This document shows positions 57,101-64,000 of a stretch of DNA of 64,000 nt, piece after piece (the first letter of the stretch is position 1; the number at the start of each line of letters is the position of its first letter). The DNA is taken from the NCBI RefSeq assembly GCF_963676685.1, contig NC_092345.1:25009585-25073584 (forward strand), in the 5' to 3' direction. Position numbers and translations under genes: made by a program. The notes under the pieces were generated by a model. The model was given only the letters and a program-made list of their open reading frames with translations. It did not search any database and was not told where the DNA came from. The DNA comes from Mytilus edulis. Lineage: Eukaryota > Mollusca > Bivalvia > Mytilida > Mytilidae.

Positions 57101-58928
57101 CGAATTAAGTGAAAAGGTATTTATTGAATTGAAATCTTGCCTTTATCTATTCCTTGTTAATGAAAATTAATCCCAAATCTTATCATTGTTAGCTGCATCG
57201 TTAATTTTATCAGATATTTCATGTTTAAGGTATTGAATAATAGGATTAGCTCTTTAAAGTTGATGCTTCATATCACTTTTTATTGTCTCGTTGTTAAATT
57301 CAGCTTCGGTCAAACGTACCTAAAGAGTTAATTACTAAAAGAGGGGCGAAAGATACCAGATGGACAGTCAAACTCATAAATCGAAAATGAACTGACTACG
57401 CCATGGCTAAAAATAATAGTACGCATGACACAACATAGAAAACTAAAGATAAAGTAACACGAACCCCACCAAAAACTGGGGGTGATCTAATGTGCTCCGG
57501 AAGTGAAAGCAGATCGTGCTCACTAAAATATTCATTTGTTTAAATAATTGAATTGATGTTATCAATCATTTATATTTAACAAGCATCTGCGTCAGACTAA
57601 TTCTTCATTATGTGTTTATAAAATTGAACAAACCAGCAAATTCCTTGCTTTGTTATCTTACTTATAAAAAGTAATATATCAGATCACTATATATAGAAGT
57701 GTTTTTTTTTATATTATATAGAAGGCAAAGGGCGGTTTATTTCATCAACTCACATATTTTCTTTCTGCGCATGGGGAAGTAAAAAGTATAAAAATGTAAC
57801 ATAAATTCCGAATTAAAACGGGAAATTTGAAAATGGGAAGCTGACAATTAAAACTTTATCAACCTACGGATTGAGCGAAAAACAACGACCAAATTCCTGA
57901 CTAGGTGCAGACATTTTTCAAAGAATATGGTGGGCCAAACATGATTTTATAGCTAGCTAAACTGCCCAATTGTACATGTTGTATAACAATTACTTTCATA
58001 CGAAGCAGTGAATAATGTTTGTAAATAAATATGCAAAATATAAAATAATTTGATTCAAATAAATATAACTAATGTTATAACTTTAAGGAAAAAGGGACTT
58101 TCAACCAAACAGATAATCAAATCATAGATATGGGTGACCTATATCAGAGAAGACACATGATTATAGATTAAAACTAAAAACTATACTTAATTAAGTGTTA
58201 CCTTGTTGATTTCTGACATGTACACTTGGTATAGATTTTTAATTAACATTTCCAACGTTCGTTCTCTCTTTTGTGCAAATAAAGGGTTATTTATTGCCGC
58301 CTTTTCACCATTTATTACTGAAATAAAGACAAAACATAAAATGGAAATGCAATTATTTCAAAATAGTCTTGACTAATGGGCTTTGATCGCCATTAGGATC
58401 AGCTTTCTTGTCTGATAGCTAATAACCGATTTACATAAGAATGGATTGTTCATTTCCAAGAATAACTTGGACGAAAGGCTGGCTATTTATTTTTGCAAAA
58501 CTGTCAATAAAATAGCAATATATGCAGATAGAACCTTACATCAATATATACAAACGTTAAACATGACACCTACAAACCAAAAACGTCATGGTAATGTGTC
58601 CGTCATATTAAGCGCATCCGTGTTTCAGTTTTAGGGGGGAAAATCAGACATACAAAAATGTTGTTTGAACATAAAAATATTGAAGAATTGATTAAAAAAA
58701 GTTGCGCATGGTAAAAACACATAATCACACACGTCTCGGTTTTGATGTTTTTTTATTGACGCGAAACGATTTTATGATTTTGACACTGAGAAGTCAATAT
58801 TTTTTCATCATAATTACTTACATTTCACAAGTAAAAAATCCCTAAACTCTTGATGGTCGTAAAATGTTGGTGGTGACGGCAGAGGTGGACCAAATAATGG
58901 AACAGATTCTTCTGAAAATACCACGAGC
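42152..58928 (-). CDS. GARNL3-like Rap-GAP/CNH protein, 3' part (16 exons, 584 residues)
   Basis: Exons in transcript order: 58928-58822, 58317-58202, 56319-56218, 54400-54326, 53251-53188, 51637-51590, 50321-50223, 49124-49011, 48300-48137, 47536-47384, 46900-46834, 45392-45312, 44492-44374, 43655-43559, 43420-43212, 42292-42152. All borders are GT..AG and phases agree throughout. The first exons give the end of the Rap-GAP domain (LFGPPLPSPP, DHQEFRDFLLVK, LINGEKAA, RTLEMLIKNLY; residues 1-70 of this fragment), then a basic linker with RKEEARRAEFVRVGQ, then a citron-homology (CNH) beta-propeller (about 110-436; GDKLVLSTDAGMLLLE, LEKTKGCHLYAL, VNLVSSLDIYEDEE, VCAFPYILAF), then a tail with YIYKIPLSCL and a Ser/Pro/Asp-rich end. 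This domain order is that of vertebrate GARNL3. Rap-GAPs switch off Rap1 by supplying a catalytic Asn, which lies in exons not found here. CNH domains bind small GTPases or scaffolds. 5' exons are missing. Confidence 0.92.
42890..42975 (+). repeat. Dispersed repeat 'GATGTGGTATGATTGC', short copy
   Basis: GAGATGTGGTATGATTGCTA, AGGAGACAATTGTTCATTAG and AGACCAAAAATGACGTAGA match the left part of the 29640 copy. It lies between the last two exons of the GARNL3-like gene. Confidence 0.5.
44564..44584. repeat. Poly(C) tract (C16, T, C4) in a GARNL3-like intron
   Basis: C16 followed by T and CCCC, on the coding-antisense side of the gene, about 70 bases upstream of the 44492 acceptor; in the transcript it is a G-rich run. 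Confidence 0.85.
45994..46770 (-). mobile_element. 5'-truncated retroelement: reverse-transcriptase C-terminal region plus 3' tail, with inverted ends
   Basis: The minus-strand frame from about 46690 to 46269 reads SYLDLHLEID, KTKVYDKRYDFSFPIVNFPF, PAYGVYISLLIRYSRAC, LLLTRKL and SSLRKFYGRHHDLVDRYG, which I recall as the C-terminal part of a reverse-transcriptase protein very common in molluscs and cnidarians, probably Penelope-related. The catalytic palm motifs upstream are absent. After the stop at 46269 a 3' tail follows (GGTGGGGTTCGTGTTG, CATGTGAACTATTGTTTG, ending GGTATCTTTCGTCTCTCTTC). The opposite end carries an inverted copy of the last 26 bases (46745-46770 against 45994-46019). It sits in the intron between exons 46900-46834 and 45392-45312 of the GARNL3-like gene, on the same strand. 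Confidence 0.75.
47856..47912 (+). ncRNA. Hammerhead relic: 3' half only
   Basis: GACGAAACGCGCGUC (47856-47870) with UGGCGU (47871-47876) and AAUUAUAAUCCUGGUAC downstream match the 3' half of the copy at 30385-30425, with an intact GUC triplet and helix III. The CUGAUGA core and 5' helix I arm are absent or replaced (AAGGAATGTCTTC upstream). It cannot cleave itself. Located in a GARNL3-like intron, antisense to the gene. Confidence 0.6.
49738..49845. mobile_element. Short foldback element
   Basis: TATAAGAAATGAGTGCTTCT ... TTGGGGCGTAAAAGTGTT is mirrored by AACACTTTTACACCCCAA ... AAGCATTTATTTCTTATA around a five-base loop CGGTC. The inner 18 bp differ at one position; the outer part is more diverged. 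In a GARNL3-like intron. Confidence 0.65.
50735..50845 (+). repeat. Dispersed repeat 'GGGAATGTGTCAAAGAGAC', copy 2
   Basis: GAGACTGGAAACAGGGAATG, TGTCAAAGAGACACCCAACT, CCTGTGGTCACCAATTGCCT match the copy at 17560-17655. Confidence 0.55.
51430..51545. repeat. Minisatellite of GAATAGG / GGTAACGAATAGG units
   Basis: Alternating units GGTAACGAATA and GGGAATA run for about 115 bases with one variant (GGCAACGAATA). It ends 45 bases from the donor end of the 51637-51590 exon of the GARNL3-like gene. Confidence 0.8.
52411..52864. mobile_element. MITE with AAAGGAGTAGGTCC ends, copy 1 (454 bp)
   Basis: Ends AAAGGAGTAGGTCCAGTAAG and CTTACCGGACCTACTCCTTT are inverted repeats. Inside is a second inverted pair (GTGGCCGCATTCGTGTTCAT and ATGAACACGGATGCGGCCAC, about 52529 and 52606). 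No coding capacity. In a GARNL3-like intron, partner at 55086-55665. Confidence 0.75.
53816..54187. mobile_element. MITE bounded by TTAA with GGATGTTCGCT ends
   Basis: TTAAGGATGTTCGCT (53816-53830) and AGCGAACATCCTTAA (54173-54187) are perfect inverted repeats including TTAA at both edges. TTAA is the piggyBac target, so a piggyBac-related MITE of about 370 bp is a reasonable guess. Non-coding, in a GARNL3-like intron. Confidence 0.7.
55086..55665. mobile_element. MITE with AAAGGAGTAG ends, copy 2 (580 bp), inverted relative to copy 1
   Basis: Ends AAAGGAGTAGGGTAAGGACT and TTACCGGACCTTCTACTTT. The inner GTGGCCGCATCCGTGTTCAT / ATGAACACGAATGCGGCCAC pair is conserved. It carries about 70 additional bases on its right side (around 55450-55570) compared with copy 1. 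Confidence 0.75.
57345..57522 (+). repeat. Retroelement 3'-tail fragment (antisense to its own transcript direction)
   Basis: GGCGAAAGATACCAGATGGA, CAGTCAAACTCATAAATCG, ACACGAACCCCACCAAAAAC and TGTGCTCCGGAAGTGAAAGC match 45997-46190, the 3' tail of the truncated retroelement. No coding part remains. In a GARNL3-like intron. Confidence 0.7.
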
Positions 58929-61900
58929 CTACAAAAGATAAAATGATATATTCAATCTTAACTGCAATACACGATTTTTCATATACCATTTATTTCTTCA
59001 ATTCTTCATAATTGTAGAAGTGGCCAGCTTACATGCTCATAAAATTAACAACATGATTTAATATCGGGGTTATTAAGGTATGCATTAATATCAGTGGTGT
59101 CAGTTTTGGAATATCAACTGTTTACTTATGGAGCAGTAGAAATCATAAAATGGATGTTTGTATGGTTATTGTCAATGTCGTTTGTTTCTGTAATGTTATT
59201 TGATGAATAACGTTTGTTGTCCACTTTATTATCCCTATGTGTTGTCTGTCTGTATTTGATCTAAGATTCCCAATAGACCATTGATATCTTCGTTTGTTTA
59301 TTACGAAAAGACAAAAAAAACCACCATGTTCCAATCGACAGCAGAGTCTTGATTGATTTTACACATACAGTTTTACGAATGAAGCACATCTCAGACAATA
59401 AATCATATTTTCAAATCTGTATTATCTTCAATATATTGGTCCGTTGTAATTTCCCCCCCTGCTTCATACTTCAATAGACTACGTTTAGACAATCCTACGT
59501 TCGTTAACTAATTTGAAAACCGTGTCGATTTCATTTCGATAGAGTCATGGACGATGCACATGTATAAGGGTTTGTTGCAATGTAAAATGAAACTATTTGG
59601 GTTGAAAATTATTAGAATGAACAAATCTTTAAAACAGTTTGCTATAGTGCAACGGCACAGTTTACACATCAATAACTTCTACAAATCAGTGTGTTTAATC
59701 ATAAAATGTCTTCAGAATTATTGACATGTAATAAAGTGATAAGGAAAGACAATTACAGATTTGCAACATTCCAAGGATCAATCGAATATACATAAAGATT
59801 TAAACAGTGAAATTTGATTGTATAAAAACAGAGGCATGATTGTTATCTTATAATACCAATACAATAAATGTCTTGTTTCGGCTATAAAGTTGTTTGTGTG
59901 AATTTATGTCGTTATGAAATGGGGTCTGAATGTTTTTCTTCATCGATCAGGGAATAACAGCAGAACACAAAAGAATAAACTCTTGGCTATAGTTATAATG
60001 CTTACAATTGAAAACAAGTAGAAATCAATAGGTGTTAACTTATCTTAGAGTACATTTTGAAGATAGTATTTTTTAAGATGAATAGGCTATAACACTTAAA
60101 AGCAAGATACAAGTTTGGTCATCAAAACCAGAAAGGGTAATGCTGAATTCTATTTGTGTTGAATCCCTTTGTATCATAAAATAAAATCTATAACAATCCT
60201 TTTTTATTATTAGATTTTTAATTCCCGAAGACGTGAAAATTAAAATTGCTAAAACATTACACAAATCAATTCACAAAAAGATACAAAAATATGGTTATTA
60301 TTAGCTGTACACGGTGTATTATTCTAATGTCGTCGTTGATAAATAGGTTTAAAATGTTTGAACGGGATTAGAAAAAATCATCTCTATGAATATTGTATCT
60401 GAAAACTTATTGTGAAATTGAATTTACGTAACCATTCCATCTTGAACAAGATAGATCAGATCACCTTGGGAAATTGTCAGGTTGTTTATGTTCCTGTCAA
60501 TAACCTTGTTATCAGCTATTGAACCGAATGGGCTATTATGACTTTTCTAGCCAGGTTGAATAAAGGCATCTCCGTGTCCTTATTTATACAGGTTTTCTTT
60601 CTTTTTTATTCGTTTAGAAGCAGAAAGTAAAATCACAAAAATACTGAACTTAGAGGAAGATCAATTGGGAAAGTCCATAATCACATGGCAAAATCAAATA
60701 ACAAAACGAATGGAGAAAAACTGTCATATTCCTGACTTGGTACAGGCAAGGTGATATAGTGCATTTGCCTAGCGATTCTCGTGTTAATTTTACATTTAAC
60801 TCAAAGGCTAAAGACCAAAGATGGATTTTTGCCACAAGTCCATAACTTTTGCAGCCAGATATAGGTAGCATTTTTTCATTTCAAATTCCATTTTATCGCC
60901 CCCATCTGTAGTTTTTCTATCAGACAAATTCTTATTGATGTCCGAATGAAAATTAGATTACCGGTAATAGACACAAAACAACCAGCTACACTAAATTGCA
61001 AAACAGTTGAAGACATATCATAATTTGCATAATCAATCAATAGTTTTATTTTCTTGTCGGATTTCGTACTATAAGCTTGAGGCCCAAATTTGTTTTATTT
61101 CGATTAACCGATAAATCGAGCGCTATTACAACAGAAATTTGTTGTAAGATTTCTGACGATTGCGGGTGAATTTCTTTGAATATATTTGTATGGCAAGATA
61201 CCATTAAAACTGTAAGAATAGGGCGAATCGATATAATAAAAACAGATCTCATTTGTTACCTTGAAATTTCAATAGCATGATTGATTTATCAAAAAAGTTC
61301 ACAAATATGAGAACCCCATCGCTTTACTTGATTTACTGGATACATATACATTAGCATTGCTGGTTTGTTAATCGGCTTATGAAACTTTCATTATATTTTG
61401 ACTGTAGAAGCGCCCATAAAAAATTTCTTCTGCAATATTATATAACTAATGGTAGAGTGCTGTTAAAATACTATGAATATTAGGAAAAGTGGATTGGCAA
61501 TTCTTTAGAGTAACATTTATTTAGTATTAAATGAATCGGTAATGGCATGATTAAATAACAATATATATATAATAACTTTGCATGTTAATAAACTTTTGAT
61601 CTTTATACTAGAAACAAGTGTTGTAATTTTAAATTACAGAGGTAATCATTTTTATATTACTTAGTTTTCTTGAGAAGTGGCCCTACTTATTAATATTATC
61701 ATAAGAGACACGAAATAAAGAAATTCTGATTCTTAATTGATACAACATTAAGGAGACGTTTTGAATCCAGTTATTTCAATTGGTAATTCGGTCTTGTTAT
61801 ATTGAATACCATTTACAACATATCAGAACAAATGTTAACACATAATTGTGGTGCATGGTACGATGATAATAACTATACATAAATGGTTACCTGTAACTAT

Positions 61901-64000
61901 TATCCTGTTTACAATATACAACAACTGCAAATATATCTGAAACGCTAAGGAAATTTAAAATTTCTATATTTCTTTACTATTTAGGCAAAATTAACTTATA
62001 AGCATAATGGTACTATATTAAAACTCTCTCAAATAATTGCAAATCTTTTTCAAATTATGTGGATCCCTTTTCTACTGCATAGCCTATAATTCGGTATACA
62101 GTACTGTTTAGACAATTAACTAGCAGTCAATTTAGTAGTGTTAAGTAGTTTTCAGACAAATCAGGATGAGCGTTCATGTGTACTGGTTTACAAGGCGTAA
62201 AATAAACTAACATATCTCAATTGACTGCACTGGAATTTCCTCAACAGTACTCAATTAGCCGCAGTTAAAAGTTACTAGAAGACTGACAATGACTGAATAA
62301 TTAATGGTTTAGTATTTTAACAGCTCTTTAGACCAAAACAACAGTATTGGATCAAAATTGAATAACCAATGAATGAGTTACATGTTTATCATTCCGTTAA
62401 TTTGAATATGCAATGTTGCTTTCCGGTTTGTAAAGAAAAAAGGGTCATAAAATAACTTCTGATTGATTTTGCAAATGATATTTAAGTTTTTTTGAGAAAT
62501 TCAGGAGCACCACGAGTCAGAAATGACTTTAAATAATATAGAGCAATTTCTTCTGACAGTGTCTTTCAGAATTGTGACTGCCGAATAAATCCTTGACAAT
62601 TACAAGATATTGACAGTTTCTTCATTTTGTGTTATGACTCATTAGGAATCGAAAAGCATTCAATAAACAATGAACTCTCGATGAACCTTCAGAATGTCGA
62701 TTAATAAATCCAAAAAACATTTACATTTCTTAAAATTGGAAGTCAAAACAAATGTTGTGATTATAACTGTTGTTACTCATGCTATGCTTCTTTCGTATAA
62801 GGTCTTAAATAGTTGTCTACCAGCAAAGATCAACAAATGAATCATTCACAGAAGAAAAATCTTCTATGGGTATTTTGTGTACTGTTTAACGGTCAGGAGG
62901 TTTTTCAAGACCTATAAAGACAATAGGCATACTTAAGAATTCCAAATGAGAGACCAGTGAATCAACATATTTTCATATCGCTAAAACCCGATTAATTAAA
63001 AAGTATGAATTTTGGATAAACTGTATTGACGGGTTTATAAGAAGTCGCAATTTAATGAATAAAATGGATACTTTCTCCCTTTTTCGCATACAATTCACAT
63101 TTTTATATTCTAATTTAACAAAATCTGTGCTAATTTTAAAGCGAAATATATCACGTTAACTGTTAGATTTTAAGATACAGTTTAAGGAGTTCGTAATGCT
63201 TACAAAATATCATAAAAATCCTAACTACCTCCCAAAGTATACTTTGCCTTTATTTAACAATGACATCACTACACTTAAAAGAACTTAGTAATTTGATCGT
63301 CAATTAATAGCATTAGACATTTCCGTTTTCGAACTTTCCATTTTCATGGTTTAAATCTATGATCTTTCCAGTTGTTTTTTAAATTATAGATACTAGAACT
63401 TAATTTCACCTCTTATTTCAAGTACAATTGCTAGGATGAATATAACTAACAAATATTCGGATGAAAATAAGAAAATGATTACATGAAACACCATGGATGA
63501 GATATGATCTTTTGGTAATCACATAGAATAAAAAAGTTATTATCTCAAAACTGAGTCTGTCAAAGATGACAAAATTTATGAATTTGTTTTCGTTTGTAAA
63601 AGTCATTTTTATATTTGTTTTCGTTTTAGTTAAGACTTAAAAACTACATAACAAGCAGAATTTATGGTTTATAAAAACACATATGTAAGGACAGATATAT
63701 TGACGAGGAATAGAAATTAGACCACATCTCCTTATCATATAAAATTACAATAATCATTTGATAACATAGCGAATTAAAAAATGTTTTGTGTTTAATAAGA
63801 TAATTATCAACACAGGAACCAATGCTATAAAATAAATACAACTAGCATTGCTTTCAAATATCATTAGGTTTCATGTACTTTTAACATGTACCTTTATCGA
63901 AGACCTTAAAAACAAATAATGTAAAACCAAACTCACAAATTATACTTTTTGGTAATAGAATTGTCGCAAACAATAACGCATGGAGTTAAAACATTAATAA
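58929..64000. other. Probable intron or upstream region of the GARNL3-like gene
   Basis: No exon could be placed with confidence on either strand. At 60618-60760 there is a dispersed repeat (AAAGTAAAATCACAAAAATA, GGAAAGTCCATAATCACATG, GTCATATTCCTGACTTGGTA) whose opposite-strand partner is at 35730-35905. A minus-strand frame at 60425-60535 looks mildly protein-like but lacks convincing borders. The remaining ~3 kb to the right edge is plain AT-rich DNA. Confidence 0.45.

Noticed and set aside
60425..60535. Minus-strand protein-like frame (NLTISQGDLIYLVQDG)
   Set aside because: No good acceptor, an AC before the putative GT donor, and no resemblance to the Rap-GAP sequence expected upstream.

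Overview
The window looks like nuclear DNA of a marine bivalve, most likely a Mytilus-type mussel. It is strongly A+T-rich, genes are split by long AT-rich introns with GT..AG borders, and several dispersed repeats match families I recall from mussel genomes. Gene families (cytochrome P450 clan 2, intronless TRIM/B-box proteins, a GARNL3-type Rap-GAP) are animal. No prokaryotic signal is visible. The species call rests on recollection, not a search.

Layout. 1-7.1 kb: mostly repeats plus one unrecognised 122-residue reading frame behind a good splice acceptor (1108-1735). 7.7-9.4 kb: an intronless B-box/TRIM-like gene broken by one stop and two frameshifts. 13.2-16.7 kb and 20.6-27.7 kb, minus strand: two tandem clan-2 cytochrome P450 genes. 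Each has four exons and three phase-1 introns at equivalent places, giving predicted proteins of 487 and 492 residues with all P450 hallmarks. The introns and spacer between them hold a Tc1 element with a deleted catalytic core, a foldback element, a duplicated scrap of P450 exon 2 and a small secreted-protein-like reading frame. 27.7-42 kb: a gene-poor, repeat-dense stretch containing two inverted copies of a minisatellite-cored element, an element whose ends are stacks of CpG-rich palindromes, several foldbacks and paired copies of one MITE. 42.2-58.9 kb, minus strand: the last 16 coding exons (584 residues) of a GARNL3-like gene, covering the end of its Rap-GAP domain, the whole citron-homology domain and the C-terminal tail. 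Its first exons lie beyond the right edge or were not found. 59-64 kb: probably intron or upstream sequence of that gene.

The most interesting signal is a set of hammerhead-ribozyme motifs inside dispersed repeats. One copy on the minus strand (20235-20278) has an intact core, all three helices and an AUC cleavage triplet. Three relatives (30362-30405, 38124-38170, 47856-47876) are progressively damaged. The two sequence types differ in helix I by compensating changes (GCGUCA/UGGCGU against ACAUCA/UGGUGU), which supports selection on the fold. Self-cleaving hammerheads in animal retrozymes and Penelope-like elements are known. The sub-families, their state in this locus and their place beside P450 genes are what merit checking.

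Splice sites were placed by hand from reading frame, GT..AG borders and recalled family alignment, so exon edges are predictions. Interspersed-repeat borders are approximate.
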